Positions 30,679 through 39,429 of a stretch of DNA of 44,903 nucleotides are shown piece by piece (the first letter of the stretch is position 1; each line of letters opens with the position of its first letter). This stretch comes from Brevundimonas sp. (lineage in GTDB: Bacteria; Pseudomonadota; Alphaproteobacteria; Caulobacterales; Caulobacteraceae): NCBI RefSeq assembly GCF_013912065.1, contig NZ_JACESA010000019.1, forward strand, positions 1 to 44,903, written 5' to 3'. The notes beneath the pieces were generated by a model. That model did no database searches. It saw only the letters and a list, made by a program, of their open reading frames with translations, and was not told the origin of the DNA. A program made the position numbers and the translations under genes.

Positions 30679-32580
30679 ATGCGACCTATGGCGATGCGCG
30701 GAGAGCGCTCCGGCGGCCGGCGCGACCCTATGGTCAAGGCGCAACAGGCGGGGAGCATGCAAGAAAAGACAGAAGGTCCCCCGACGCTGAAGGCGTTGGC
30801 GGACCTGGTGCGGCTGGTTGGGCGCTCGGGCGCGCCGCAGCTGCGGCTACGGCTGATTTCGGCCATCGGCCTGACCTTGGCCGGCAAGGCCCTGGGGGTG
30901 CTGGCGCCGCTGGTGCTGGGCGCCGCCGTCAACCGGCTGGCGGCGGGGCAGGGGACGGCCGTGGCGGTCGGCTGGGGCTTTGCGGCCTTCGCCGTGGGCT
31001 GGGCCCTGGTGCGGTTCCTGTCCTCGGCCGCGCCTCAGATTTCGGACGTGGTCTTCGCTCCGGTGCGGTCGGCGGCCCAGCGGACGACGGCGGCCGAGGC
31101 CTTCGCCCACGCGCTCAGCCTGTCGCTGGACTTCCACCAGACCAAGCGGTCGGGCGCCCTGTCGCGGACCATGGATCGCGGCTCGCGGGCCGTCGATTTC
31201 CTGCTGCGCATTCTGGCCTTCAACCTGGTTCCGACGGGGGTGGAGCTGGTGCTGGCGGCGGCGGTGCTGGGCGGCAAATATGACTGGCGGTTCGCGGCCG
31301 TGGCGGTGGCGGTGGTGGTGGTCTACACAATGGCCACCTTCGCCATGTCCAACTGGCGGCTGGAACATAGGCGGGTCATGAACGCCGCTGATTCCGAGGC
31401 GGCCGGGGTCTCGGTCGACGCCTTGCTGAACTATGAGACGGTCAAGTCCTTCGGGGCCGAGAGCCGGGCGGCCCAGACCTATGACCGGGCCCTGGGCGAC
31501 TATGCCCAGGCGGCGCTGAAGGCCAATAGTTCGCTGGCCCTTCTGAACGGCATCCAGGCCCTGATCATGAACCTGGGCCTGGGCGTCATGGCGGTCATGG
31601 CCGGGTTCGAGGCGGCGGCCGGGCGGATGGGGCCGGGCGACGTGGCGGCGGCGGTGCTGATCATGATCTCGCTGTACGCTCCCCTGAACATCCTGGGCTT
31701 CGCCTATCGCGAGATCCGCCAGTCCTTCATCGACATGGAGGAGATGCTGAAGGTGACGCGCCAGACGCCCCAGGTCGCGGATGCGGCCGAGGCCACGCCC
31801 CTGCCGCGCCCTGTCGATGCGCGCGGGGCCTCGGTGGAGTTCCAGCATGTCGGCTTCCGCCACGACGCGCGGGCCAATGGGCTGGAGGACGTCAGTTTCG
31901 TCGCTGCGCCGGGCACGACCACGGCCCTGGTCGGGCCGTCGGGGGCGGGCAAGTCGACCATCGTCAAACTGGCGCTGCGGTTGATCGACCCTCAGGAGGG
32001 GCGGGTTCTGATCGACGGCCACGACGTTCGCGCCCTGACCCAGACCTCGTTGAGGGCGGCGGTGGCCCTGGTGCCGCAGGACGTGGCCCTGTTCAACGAC
32101 AGCCTCTACGCCAATATCGCCTTTGCGCGGCCCGATGCGGACGAGGCCCAGGTCTGGGCGGCGGCCGAGGCGGCGGAGCTGTCCGACTTCATCCGCGGCC
32201 TGCCGGACGGGATGGAGACGCGGGTCGGGGAGCGGGGGCTGAAGCTTTCAGGCGGCGAACGCCAGAGGGTCGGCATCGCCCGCGCCCTGCTGGCCGATCC
32301 CTGTATCCTGATCCTGGACGAGGCGACCAGCGCCCTGGACAGCCGCACCGAGGCGGCGATCCAGAAGACCCTGCGGCGCGTCAGCGCCGGCCGCACCACC
32401 CTGGTGGTGGCGCACCGGCTGTCGACGGTGGCGGACGCGGACCAAATCCTGGTGCTGAAGGCCGGGCGGATCGTCGAGCGCGGCGCGCACCATGAACTGG
32501 TGGCGCGTCTGGGCGGGGAATACGCCGCCCTGTGGCGCAAACAGACCCGGACGAAGGCGGCGGCTCAGGCCGAGGGCTGA
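30679..32580 (+). CDS. ABC exporter of the ATM1/ABCB7 type (fused membrane and ATPase domains)
   Basis: The protein is up to 633 residues. Six membrane helices lie at about 55-340 and the ATPase domain from about 385. The ATPase has Walker A GPSGAGKST, Q-loop VPQDVALF, signature LSGGERQRVGIARALL, Walker B CILILDEATSALD and switch histidine VVAHRLS. The inner part around FHQTKRSGALSRTMDRGSRA and NYETVKSFGAE matches ATM1-like exporters. These move glutathione-linked sulfur or metal conjugates in bacteria and mitochondria. The start is uncertain: ATGs at 30679, 30691, 30730 and 30757 all lack a strong ribosome binding site. Confidence 0.88.
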   Translation: MRPMAMRGERSGGRRDPMVKAQQAGSMQEKTEGPPTLKALADLVRLVGRSGAPQLRLRLISAIGLTLAGKALGVLAPLVLGAAVNRLAAGQGTAVAVGWGFAAFAVGWALVRFLSSAAPQISDVVFAPVRSAAQRTTAAEAFAHALSLSLDFHQTKRSGALSRTMDRGSRAVDFLLRILAFNLVPTGVELVLAAAVLGGKYDWRFAAVAVAVVVVYTMATFAMSNWRLEHRRVMNAADSEAAGVSVDALLNYETVKSFGAESRAAQTYDRALGDYAQAALKANSSLALLNGIQALIMNLGLGVMAVMAGFEAAAGRMGPGDVAAAVLIMISLYAPLNILGFAYREIRQSFIDMEEMLKVTRQTPQVADAAEATPLPRPVDARGASVEFQHVGFRHDARANGLEDVSFVAAPGTTTALVGPSGAGKSTIVKLALRLIDPQEGRVLIDGHDVRALTQTSLRAAVALVPQDVALFNDSLYANIAFARPDADEAQVWAAAEAAELSDFIRGLPDGMETRVGERGLKLSGGERQRVGIARALLADPCILILDEATSALDSRTEAAIQKTLRRVSAGRTTLVVAHRLSTVADADQILVLKAGRIVERGAHHELVARLGGEYAALWRKQTRTKAAAQAEG

Positions 32581-33053
32581 CCGGCCGCCGGCAGTTTGCG
32601 TCTGAGAACCTCGCTCAGATTGGCCATGATGGCCGTGCGATGTTCGATCGTCTCCTCAGCCTCGGGCGGCAGGGAGAGCAGAAGTTTCATCGCCTGGGCG
32701 TGAACCGTGGCGATGCGCCAGTCGAAGCCGCCCTGGAGCGGGGCGGCGTCCAGCAGGTCGCACAGTCCCTTGGCCGCCGTGCACAGGTCGTCCAGGGCGA
32801 ACAGACTGGCGGCGTCGATGATCTGGCTGGCGGCCGCATAGGCCCTGTCCAGCCGCTCCGGCTCGGAGACGTCGGGCAGAGGTTCGGCCAGGAGGGTGGC
32901 GATGGTCTGGACGATGACGGCCCGCGCCTGATCCTTGAGCGCGTCCAGATTGGTCTTGGCGTCGCTCAGGGCCCTGCCGATACTGACGCCGCCGGGGCGA
33001 TCGATCATTTCGGCCAGACGGGATTGTCTTGCCGCGTGGGTGATGACGGTCAC
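32565..33053 (-). CDS. Small helical protein paired with a receiver protein (CheE-like?)
   Basis: The 162-residue protein is almost entirely helical by composition, without membrane segments or a signal peptide. It starts at GTG 33053, which overlaps the upstream response-regulator stop by four bases (GTGA), so the two are translationally coupled. It resembles the small helical proteins that are sometimes labelled CheE near receiver genes in Caulobacterales. I cannot confirm this, and no phosphorylatable-histidine motif of the Hpt type is obvious. It overlaps the convergent ABC exporter end by 16 bp. Confidence 0.65.
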   Translation of the reverse strand: MTVITHAARQSRLAEMIDRPGGVSIGRALSDAKTNLDALKDQARAVIVQTIATLLAEPLPDVSEPERLDRAYAAASQIIDAASLFALDDLCTAAKGLCDLLDAAPLQGGFDWRIATVHAQAMKLLLSLPPEAEETIEHRTAIMANLSEVLRRKLPAAGQPSA

Positions 33054-33595
33054 GCGAATTCCACCGTCTTCTTGCGGATCATGTCGGCGCGGCGCTCCTC
33101 GCCCTCATATTCGACGCTCCGGAAGCGGCGATCCGGCCCCAGATAATCGCCCACCTCCAGAAAGGGGCGCGTGTCGCGGGCGACCCACAGGATACGCTCC
33201 AGCAGCATGGCGGCGCTGAACGGCTTGGTGACGACGAAATTGGCGCCGCAGTCCCGCGCCTCAGTCACGCGGCCCCGGCGGATGTGGCTGGCGGTCATGA
33301 TGACGGGGGTGAAGGCGTTGGGATTGGGTCCGGAGCGCCGGAGCCAGCGAACCAGCTCGAACCCGTCGATGTCGGGCATGTCCGTGTCGATCAGCAGCAG
33401 ATCGATCGGCTTGTCCTGAAGAATGCGCCGCGCCTCGGCGCCCCGGCCGATGGTGAAGGTCGGACGGACGCCGAAGCCCGACAGGGCGCTGGAGGTCAGG
33501 GTCAGGGAAAAGGGCGAGTCGTCGACCACCATGGTGATCGCGCCGCTCAGATTGAAGACCGCGCTGTCTCGAAGCGAATCAGCCTGTGTCGGCAT
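33050..33595 (-). CDS. Response-regulator receiver protein
   Basis: The 181-residue protein has a CheY-like receiver (about residues 18-140). It shows acidic residues in MVVDDSPFS, the phospho-acceptor Asp in LLLIDTDMPDIDGF, Thr/Ser in IMTAS and Lys in VVTKPFS. A short tail with GDYLGPDRRFRSVEYEGEERR follows, a segment I know from other alphaproteobacterial single-domain receivers. No DNA-binding or enzyme output domain is present, so it should signal through protein contact, perhaps with the coupled downstream product. No kinase gene is adjacent. Confidence 0.88.
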   Translation of the reverse strand: MPTQADSLRDSAVFNLSGAITMVVDDSPFSLTLTSSALSGFGVRPTFTIGRGAEARRILQDKPIDLLLIDTDMPDIDGFELVRWLRRSGPNPNAFTPVIMTASHIRRGRVTEARDCGANFVVTKPFSAAMLLERILWVARDTRPFLEVGDYLGPDRRFRSVEYEGEERRADMIRKKTVEFA

Positions 33596-33669
33596 GCGCG
33601 TTGCAGTTCCGGACCCTTGGGACTGGAAGCTTCACCGCATTTGATGGACGCCGGGTTAACAGCGTTCGA

Positions 33670-34617
33670 TCAAAGCGCGCCGATGGCGTAGAAGCGGTCG
33701 GCCCGCTGCGTCTTGATCTGTTGCGGCGACAGGCCGTCGAAACCCTTCAGCTCTTCGGCCAGAACCTCGCCGACCTTCGCCATGGCGGCGTCGCGGTCGG
33801 TGTGGGCGCCGCCGACGGGTTCGTCGATCAGGCGGTCGACGATCTTCAGCCCCATCAGGTCGGGTCCGGTGATCTTCATCGCCATGGCCGCGTCACGGGC
33901 CCGCGCGCCGTCGCGCCACAGGATGCCGGCCGCGCCTTCGGGCGAGATGACCGAATAGATCGAATGTTCCAGCATCAGCACGCGGCTGGCGGCGGCGATG
34001 GCTATGGCCCCGCCCGAACCGCCCTCGCCGGTGATGGTGGCGATCGAGGGGACGCCCAGGGTCAGGCAGCGCTCGGTCGAACGGGCGATGGCCTCGGCCT
34101 GGCCCCGTTCCTCGGCGCCCAGACCCGGATAGGCGCCGGCGGTGTCGATGAAGCTGAGCACCGGCAGGCCGAACCGTTCGGCCATGTCCATCAGCCGCAC
34201 GGCCTTGCGATAGCCCTCGGGCCGGGCCATGCCGAAATTGTGGGTGATGCGGGTGGCGGTGTCGTGACCCTTCTCATGGCCCATGATCACGACCGGACGG
34301 CCCCGGAAGCGAGCCAGGCCGCCTAGAATGGCCTGGTCGTCGCCGAACTGACGGTCGCCGTGCAGTTCGTTCCAGTCGGTGAACAGGCTCTCAACATAGT
34401 CGACGAAATGCGGCCGCTGCGGGTGGCGCGCGACCTGAGTCTTCATCCACGGATCCAGGCCGGCATAGATCTTCCTGCGCAGCTGCTCCGCCTTTTTGCG
34501 CAGGCCGGCGATTTCGGCGTCAAAGCCCCCGGAGGTCTCGGACAGGGCCGACAATTCGTCGATCTTGGCTTCCAGATCGGCGATCGGCTTTTCGAAATCG
34601 AGATAGTGCGTGGCCAT
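33670..34617 (-). CDS. accA: Acetyl-CoA carboxylase carboxyltransferase subunit alpha
   Basis: AccA with AccD transfers carboxyl from biotin-BCCP to acetyl-CoA, the first step of fatty acid synthesis. The 315-residue protein starts with a helical N-terminus (LDFEKPIADLEAKIDEL). It continues with the crotonase-fold core: HGDRQFGDDQAILGG, IDTAGAYPGLGAEERGQAEAIA, GEGGSGGAIA and YSVISPEGAAGILW. All are diagnostic for AccA and the length is normal. It stands 82 bp downstream of the hicA-like gene on the same strand; a direct operon link is uncertain. Confidence 0.97.
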   Translation of the reverse strand: MATHYLDFEKPIADLEAKIDELSALSETSGGFDAEIAGLRKKAEQLRRKIYAGLDPWMKTQVARHPQRPHFVDYVESLFTDWNELHGDRQFGDDQAILGGLARFRGRPVVIMGHEKGHDTATRITHNFGMARPEGYRKAVRLMDMAERFGLPVLSFIDTAGAYPGLGAEERGQAEAIARSTERCLTLGVPSIATITGEGGSGGAIAIAAASRVLMLEHSIYSVISPEGAAGILWRDGARARDAAMAMKITGPDLMGLKIVDRLIDEPVGGAHTDRDAAMAKVGEVLAEELKGFDGLSPQQIKTQRADRFYAIGAL

Positions 34618-34699
34618 AAAGGCGTCCGGGAACTGCGGGCGGGGCGCCCCAGGGGAAGGCGGGGGAAACTAGAGAGGTCGAGGCCGCCGGGCAAGCGGG

Positions 34700-34894
34700 T
34701 CAGAATGCCTTCGGCAGGCCAGCTTGTTTGAGGATGGTGTTGGCGGTGTGTCGGCTCTTGGAACGGGGAACGATGACGGCGTGTGGCTGATCCGGGTGCC
34801 GCCATTTCTCGTGGCTGCCCTTGGCATCGGACACGCGACGCCATCCGGCGGCGTAAAGGAGAGCCGAGAGTTCGGAATAGAAATCCTTGGGCAT
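34700..34894 (-). CDS. hicA: HicA-family toxin (mRNA interferase)
   Basis: The 64-residue protein has the HicA double-stranded-RNA-binding-like fold with the catalytic histidine in KGSHEKWRHP and the ending HTANTILKQAGLPKAF. HicA toxins cut mRNA and are held by a partner antitoxin. The gene 65 bp upstream encodes a DUF1902 protein of the HicB-like type, giving the order antitoxin then toxin. Both follow xerD on the same strand. The length is typical, and nothing suggests inactivation. Confidence 0.85.
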   Translation of the reverse strand: MPKDFYSELSALLYAAGWRRVSDAKGSHEKWRHPDQPHAVIVPRSKSRHTANTILKQAGLPKAF

Positions 34895-34959
34895 GGCAGC
34901 CTTCGATCAGATGAGGTCGCCGATCATCGCTCTCGGAGTTCTCTTCTACGCGTTGTGGG

Positions 34960-35184
34960 TCAGGCTGCGATCACATCAAAGCCGCCCACGGCTTCGAAAC
35001 GGATCGGCACTTCGCCGTGGATGTTCAGGTTTTCAGCCAGAAGCTCAGGCGCGAAATGGCGAGCGAGGCTTTCGAACTCACCGAGCGTCGCCGTTTCCAG
35101 CACAAGCCCCACGATATTGGACTCGCTGCACCAGACCTCGGCTTCGGGGTCCCAGATCGCCTTGACGTAGAAATCCTCGGCCAT
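34960..35184 (-). CDS. DUF1902 protein, probable HicA antitoxin
   Basis: The 74-residue product has the DUF1902 pattern: VKAIWDPEAEVWCSESNIVGL, then ETATLGEFESLARHFAPELLAEN. This is related to the partial RNase-H-like fold of HicB antitoxins. Unlike classical HicB it has no C-terminal DNA-binding domain, so autoregulation may be absent or indirect. I chose the ATG at 35184, where the DUF starts. An in-frame GTG at 35205 would overlap the xerD stop, and translational coupling from there is possible. Pairing with the downstream HicA-like toxin is inferred from context. Confidence 0.75.
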   Translation of the reverse strand: MAEDFYVKAIWDPEAEVWCSESNIVGLVLETATLGEFESLARHFAPELLAENLNIHGEVPIRFEAVGGFDVIAA

Positions 35185-35201
35185 GTCCCGAATATGCGCC
35201 G

Positions 35202-36104
35202 TCACTCGTCGCGCGCCAAGGGGTGTTTGGAGCGGACCATCTGGGCCAGGCGGTCGGTGGCGACGTGGGTGTAGATCTGGGTGGTGGCGATGTCAGCGTG
35301 GCCCAGCAGGGTCTGGACGACACGCAGGTCGGCGCCGCCCTCCAGCAGGTGGGTGGCGAAGGCGTGGCGCAGGACGTGAGGACTGACGCGGGCCGGATCG
35401 ATGCCGGCCGTCATCGCCGCCTCGTCCAGAAGCTGGGCGAAGCGGCGCGGGGTCAGATGGCCGGTGCGGCCAGAGGAGGGGAAGAGCCAGGGACTGTCCG
35501 GCGCCTCGGGTTTTCGTTTGGCGTCGCGGGCGGTCAGCCAGGCCTTGATCGCCACGCGGGCGGCGGCGTTCAGCGGGGCCAGCCGCTCCTTGCCGCCCTT
35601 GCCGCGCACGATCAGATAGGCGGGATCACGGCGGACGGCCTCGACCTTCAGTCCCAGCAGTTCCGAAACACGCAGGCCCGAGGCGTAGGCCATCTCGACC
35701 AGGGCGACCAGACGCAGGCCCGCCGCCGCGTCGCGGGCGGCCGAGGCGGCCAGCAGGCGGTCGATCTCGTCGCGGCTGAGCAGCTTGGGCAGGGGGCGGC
35801 CCTGTTTCGGGGCGTCGAGACGGCGCGAAGGGTCATCGGTCCGCCAGCCCTCGGCCAGGGCGAAGCGGTAGAACTGACGCGCCGACGAGCGTCTGCGGGC
35901 GGCGGTGGCGGCGGACAGGCCGCGTCGCGATAGATCGGCGAACCAGGCCTCCAGCGCCTCGGCGTCGGCCTTCATCAGGCCGCCGGCGTCGGCCAGAACG
36001 GCTTCGGCGTCGGCCAGATCGCGGCCATAGGCGGCCAGGGTGTGGGGCGAGGCGTCGCGCTCGACCGCCATCATCTCCAGAAAGGCTTCGATCTGGGGCG
36101 TCAT
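35202..36104 (-). CDS. xerD: Tyrosine recombinase XerD
   Basis: XerD, together with XerC, resolves chromosome dimers at dif under FtsK control. The 300-residue protein has the SAM-like core-binding domain (about 1-90) and the catalytic domain with all expected residues: Arg145 (ASGLRVSELLGL), Lys172 (GKGGKER), His243 and Arg246 (HVLRH), His269 (LLGHADIATTQ) and Tyr278 (IYTHV). Length and residue spacing match XerD rather than phage integrases. It is divergent from aroK, as often seen in alphaproteobacteria. The HicA/DUF1902 genes follow directly. Confidence 0.93.
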   Translation of the reverse strand: MTPQIEAFLEMMAVERDASPHTLAAYGRDLADAEAVLADAGGLMKADAEALEAWFADLSRRGLSAATAARRRSSARQFYRFALAEGWRTDDPSRRLDAPKQGRPLPKLLSRDEIDRLLAASAARDAAAGLRLVALVEMAYASGLRVSELLGLKVEAVRRDPAYLIVRGKGGKERLAPLNAAARVAIKAWLTARDAKRKPEAPDSPWLFPSSGRTGHLTPRRFAQLLDEAAMTAGIDPARVSPHVLRHAFATHLLEGGADLRVVQTLLGHADIATTQIYTHVATDRLAQMVRSKHPLARDE

Positions 36105-36229
36105 GATGCAATCCGCTCCGCAGACGGATGGCGCATGATCAGGCTTGGTGTAGAGGTTTGATCAATCATGCCTACCCGCGTCGCCGCCTTCGCCGTCCTT
36201 TCGACCGTCCGTTCCGCCGGAGCCGCCGG

Positions 36230-36796
36230 ATGAGGCGGCGCGCGAATCCGGCGCCGAGCCGCACCATAGCCCTGGTCGGCCTGATGGGGGTGGGCAAATC
36301 GTCGGTGGGGCGTCGGCTGGCCAACCGACTGAAACTACCCTTCGCCGACGGGGACGTGGAGATCGAATCGGCGGCCGGGATGACGGTGTCCGAAATCTTC
36401 GCGGCCCTGGGCGAGGAGGAGTTCCGGGCGGGCGAGGCGCGGGTGATCCGGCGTCTGCTGGAGGGGCCGCCCATCGTCCTGGCCACCGGCGGCGGGGCGA
36501 TGATGAACGCCGAAACGCGGGCCCTGCTGAAGGAAAGGGCCGACACCGTCTGGCTGAGGGCCGACCTGTCGGTGGTCGCCGAGCGGGTGGCGCGGCGCGA
36601 CACCCGGCCGCTGCTGCGGGGCAAGGATCCGCTGGAGGTCCTGACCAGCTTGGCCGAGACGCGCTATCCGATCTATGGCCAGGCGGACGTGACCGTGGAC
36701 GTGGGACAGGGCTCGCATGGCCAGGCGGTGGACGCCATTCACAAGCATCTGCGCCGGCACTGGCGCGAACGGCGTCGCGCGGAGAAGAGGCCATGA
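36230..36796 (+). CDS. aroK: Shikimate kinase
   Basis: Shikimate kinase phosphorylates shikimate at the 3-position in aromatic amino acid synthesis. The 188-residue protein has the P-loop GLMGVGKSS, the Asp/Glu of FADGDVEIE for shikimate and magnesium, the Arg region [13 protein letters not shown], the GGGA motif in LATGGGAMM, and the lid Arg in [12 protein letters not shown]. Start ATG 36230, with CGGAG upstream; the frame is open to 36128, but that extension is just basic. It overlaps aroB by four bases (ATGA), forming an aroK-aroB unit. Confidence 0.95.
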   Translation: MRRRANPAPSRTIALVGLMGVGKSSVGRRLANRLKLPFADGDVEIESAAGMTVSEIFAALGEEEFRAGEARVIRRLLEGPPIVLATGGGAMMNAETRALLKERADTVWLRADLSVVAERVARRDTRPLLRGKDPLEVLTSLAETRYPIYGQADVTVDVGQGSHGQAVDAIHKHLRRHWRERRRAEKRP

Positions 36797-37899
36797 CGAT
36801 CATTCCGGTCAGCGGCGGGGCCTTCGCGGCCTATGAGGTCGTTGTGGGGCGCGGGCTGCTGGCCGAGGCGGGCGCGCGGATCGCGCCCCTGGCCAAGGGG
36901 CGGACGGTCATCGTCACCGACGCCACGGTGGCGGCGCTGCACGGCCCGGCCGTGACCGCGTCCCTGGCGGCGTCCGGCGTCCGGAGCGAGATCGTCGCTG
37001 TGCCGCCGGGCGAGGGATCGAAGTCCTTCGCCGAGTTGGAGCGGGTTCTGGACCGGCTGCTGGAGATCGGGCTGGACCGGAAGGACGTGGTCGTCGCCCT
37101 GGGCGGCGGGGTGGTCGGGGATTTGGCCGGTCTGGCGGCGGCCCTCTACATGCGGGGCGTCGACTTCGTTCAGATCCCGACGACCCTGCTGGCTCAAGTC
37201 GATTCGTCTGTGGGCGGCAAGACCGCGATCGACACGCCGCGCGGCAAGAATCTGGTCGGCGCCTTCCATCAGCCGCGCCTGGTCCTGGCCGATATCGACG
37301 TCCTGGCCACTTTACCGGAACGACAGGTGCGCTCGGGCTGGGCCGAGGTGCTGAAACACGGGCTGATCTGCGACCCGGCCTTCTTCGACTGGCTGGCGGG
37401 CGAGGGGGCGGCGGGGGCGGCCGGCGATCCGGCTGCGCTGGAACGGGCCGTGATCCGCTCGGTCGAGATCAAGAGCGCCGTGGTCGGCGAAGACGAGAAG
37501 GAGGCCGGTCGGCGCGCCCTGCTGAACCTGGGCCACACCTTCGGTCATGCGGTCGAGACCGAGGTCGGGTTCGACGAGGACGCGCTGGCGCACGGCGAGG
37601 CGGTGGCCCTGGGCTGTTGCATGGCCTTCCGCTATTCGGCGCGCGAGGGCCTGTGTTCCGCCGCCGACGTCGAACGGGTCGAGACGGTGGTCGCTGCGGC
37701 GGGTCTGCCGACCCGGCTGGACCAGGCGGGGTCGTTCACGGCCGACCGACTGCTGGCCCTGATGGCCGGGGACAAGAAGGCCGAGGGTGGCGCCCTCACC
37801 CTGATCCTGGCGCGCGGGATCGGTCAGGCCTTTGTGGCAAAGGGCGTGGACGCGGACCGGGTGCGGGCGTTCCTGATCGAGGAAGGCGCGTCCGCGTGA
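36793..37899 (+). CDS. aroB: 3-dehydroquinate synthase
   Basis: AroB converts DAHP to 3-dehydroquinate, using NAD and a divalent metal, in the shikimate pathway. The 368-residue protein has the NAD-binding [19 protein letters not shown], the substrate loop [19 protein letters not shown], and the metal ligands in [12 protein letters not shown] and [11 protein letters not shown]. Length is normal. It overlaps aroK at its start (4 bp) and the GNAT gene at its stop (TGATG, 1 bp), so the three form a tight operon. Confidence 0.97.
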   Translation: MTIIPVSGGAFAAYEVVVGRGLLAEAGARIAPLAKGRTVIVTDATVAALHGPAVTASLAASGVRSEIVAVPPGEGSKSFAELERVLDRLLEIGLDRKDVVVALGGGVVGDLAGLAAALYMRGVDFVQIPTTLLAQVDSSVGGKTAIDTPRGKNLVGAFHQPRLVLADIDVLATLPERQVRSGWAEVLKHGLICDPAFFDWLAGEGAAGAAGDPAALERAVIRSVEIKSAVVGEDEKEAGRRALLNLGHTFGHAVETEVGFDEDALAHGEAVALGCCMAFRYSAREGLCSAADVERVETVVAAAGLPTRLDQAGSFTADRLLALMAGDKKAEGGALTLILARGIGQAFVAKGVDADRVRAFLIEEGASA

Positions 37900-38486
37900 T
37901 GCGGATCGCGACGGTTCCACTGCAGGACCGTTTCGTCCGGCTGGAGCCCTTCGAGGACGGGCTGCGCGACGAGGTCCGCGCGGCTCTGGATTGTGATCAA
38001 GCGGCCTGGGCGATCATGGTCGGACCGGCCTGGGGCGAGCATTTCGACGGCTGGTGGACAGCGGCTCTGGCGGCGATGCAGGCGGACACACGGATCGCCT
38101 ATGCGGTGCGGCGGCTGTCGGACGGGGTCGTGGTCGGGACCACCAGCCTCTATGAGATCAACCCGACCTATCGGCGGTGTGAGATCGGTTCGACCTTTTA
38201 TCGACCCGAGGCGCGGGGCGGCGTGATCAATCCGGCCTGCAAGCGGCTGTTGCTGGGCCACGCCTTCGAGGCCGGCGCGGTGCGGGTCGAGATCATCACC
38301 GATGCGATCAACACCCAGAGCCAGGCCGCCATCCTGAAACTGGGCGCCAAGGCCGAGGGGGTGCTGAGGAAGCACAAGATCACCTGGACCGGCCGTGCGC
38401 GGGACACGGCGGTGTTCGCGGTGATCGACGACGACTGGCCGGCGGTGCGGGACGGGCTGGATCGAAGGCTGGCGGCGTTCGCCTAA
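37899..38486 (+). CDS. GNAT-family acetyltransferase (RimJ/RimL-like)
   Basis: The 195-residue protein starts [18 protein letters not shown]. It carries the GNAT core with VVGTTSLYEINPTYRRCEIGSTFY and the later KRLLLGHAFEAGAVRVEI, a layout like ribosomal-protein or generic N-acetyltransferases. The aroB stop overlaps its start. A GTG at 37896 in the same frame is possible but the ATG is preferred. The substrate is unknown; its place after aroKB may be simply co-transcription. Its end overlaps the convergent lipoprotein gene by four bases. Confidence 0.8.
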   Translation: MRIATVPLQDRFVRLEPFEDGLRDEVRAALDCDQAAWAIMVGPAWGEHFDGWWTAALAAMQADTRIAYAVRRLSDGVVVGTTSLYEINPTYRRCEIGSTFYRPEARGGVINPACKRLLLGHAFEAGAVRVEIITDAINTQSQAAILKLGAKAEGVLRKHKITWTGRARDTAVFAVIDDDWPAVRDGLDRRLAAFA

Positions 38487-38908
38487 TCCACCGCCCGGCA
38501 TTGCGTCGGTTGGCGGCCCTCGACGGACCAGGTGGCGAGGACGCCCTTGCCGCGCAGTTCAACGTTGGAGGCGCGGTACCAGATGCCGTCGGCGGCGCGT
38601 TCCTGATAGAGGTCGACGGCCTCGCCGGACGAGTTGCGGATGGTGGCCATCTGGCGGGGGTTGTCGAAATCGACCGACAGACGCTCGCCGTTGTCGCACA
38701 GATAGACGGTGTGGACGACGCGGTTCAGCGTGCGATCCTGGATCTCGGCGCCGGTGCGTTTGCGGGCGGTCTGAGCCTCGATGGCGCGGTCCTTGACCTC
38801 GTCGCCGGTGCTGGGGGCCGTGTCGGGATCGGGGCCGCAGGCCGTCAGCAGAAGGGCGGCGGCGAGACCGCTGAACACGAGCGACGGCGGCAGACCCGGC
38901 TTGGACAA
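38483..38908 (-). CDS. MliC-like lipoprotein
   Basis: From the TTG at 38908, with GGAGGA 8 nt upstream, the 141-residue product has a lipoprotein signal with lipobox LTAC. This predicts a lipid-anchored periplasmic or outer-membrane protein. The C-terminal half follows the MliC-type pattern (YLCDNGERLSVDF to WYRASNVELRGKGVLATW and a final Cys). That family inhibits C-type lysozyme. The catalytic-site-blocking residues cannot be judged here, so the inhibitor function is only suggested. There is no ATG at a suitable position, which makes the TTG start the best choice. Confidence 0.7.
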   Translation of the reverse strand: MSKPGLPPSLVFSGLAAALLLTACGPDPDTAPSTGDEVKDRAIEAQTARKRTGAEIQDRTLNRVVHTVYLCDNGERLSVDFDNPRQMATIRNSSGEAVDLYQERAADGIWYRASNVELRGKGVLATWSVEGRQPTQCRAVD

Positions 38909-38946
38909 GGCGATATTCCTCCAACGGCGCCGCTTGGCGCGCGGTG

Positions 38947-39429
38947 CTAACGTACGCCGCCTGCCGCTGTTCCCCTCCGTTGGCGGAAGAAGGACTTGAG
39001 CAGGTCGGACGACTCTGCGGCCAGCAAACCCCAGTCCGTCGCCGGGCGCCAGTGGCATGTGGGCTGTTCGAACAGACGGGGACCGTGGATCACCGCCCCG
39101 CCCTTGGGATCGTCTGCGGCCCAGACCACCCGGCCGATGCGGGCGTGGCTGATGGCGCCGGCGCACATGGCGCAGGGCTCAAGCGTCACATAGAGGGTCA
39201 GGCCGGTCAGGCGGTAGTTGTCCAGCGCCGTCGCCGCCCGCCGCATGGCCACGATCTCGGCATGGGCCGTGGGGTCGTGGGCGGCTATGGGACCATTGGC
39301 GCCGGTCGAAATTACCTCACCTGAGGCAGGATCGACAAGAATTGCGCCCACAGGCACCTCTCCTGCGTCCGCCGCCGCTTGCGCTTGGTCCAGCGCCATG
39401 CGCATGAACCGCTGATCATGGTCCGCCAT
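38947..39429 (-). CDS. tadA: tRNA-specific adenosine deaminase TadA
   Basis: TadA deaminates the wobble adenosine (A34) of tRNA-Arg to inosine. The 160-residue zinc enzyme has the catalytic HAE at residues 56-58 (TAHAEIVAMRRA) and the zinc cysteines PCAMC at 85-89. Length is normal. The ATG at 39429 lies upstream of, and overlaps, the start of the rluB-type gene on the opposite strand: the two 5' ends overlap by 12 bp. A very long frame open on this strand beyond the start (to 41682) is a composition artefact, not part of the gene. Confidence 0.93.
   Translation of the reverse strand: MADHDQRFMRMALDQAQAAADAGEVPVGAILVDPASGEVISTGANGPIAAHDPTAHAEIVAMRRAATALDNYRLTGLTLYVTLEPCAMCAGAISHARIGRVVWAADDPKGGAVIHGPRLFEQPTCHWRPATDWGLLAAESSDLLKSFFRQRRGTAAGGVR

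Noticed and set aside
35202-36104. Phage or integrative-element integrase
   Set aside because: Length, motif spacing and position opposite aroK fit housekeeping XerD; no phage genes, tRNA or att-like repeats are near it.
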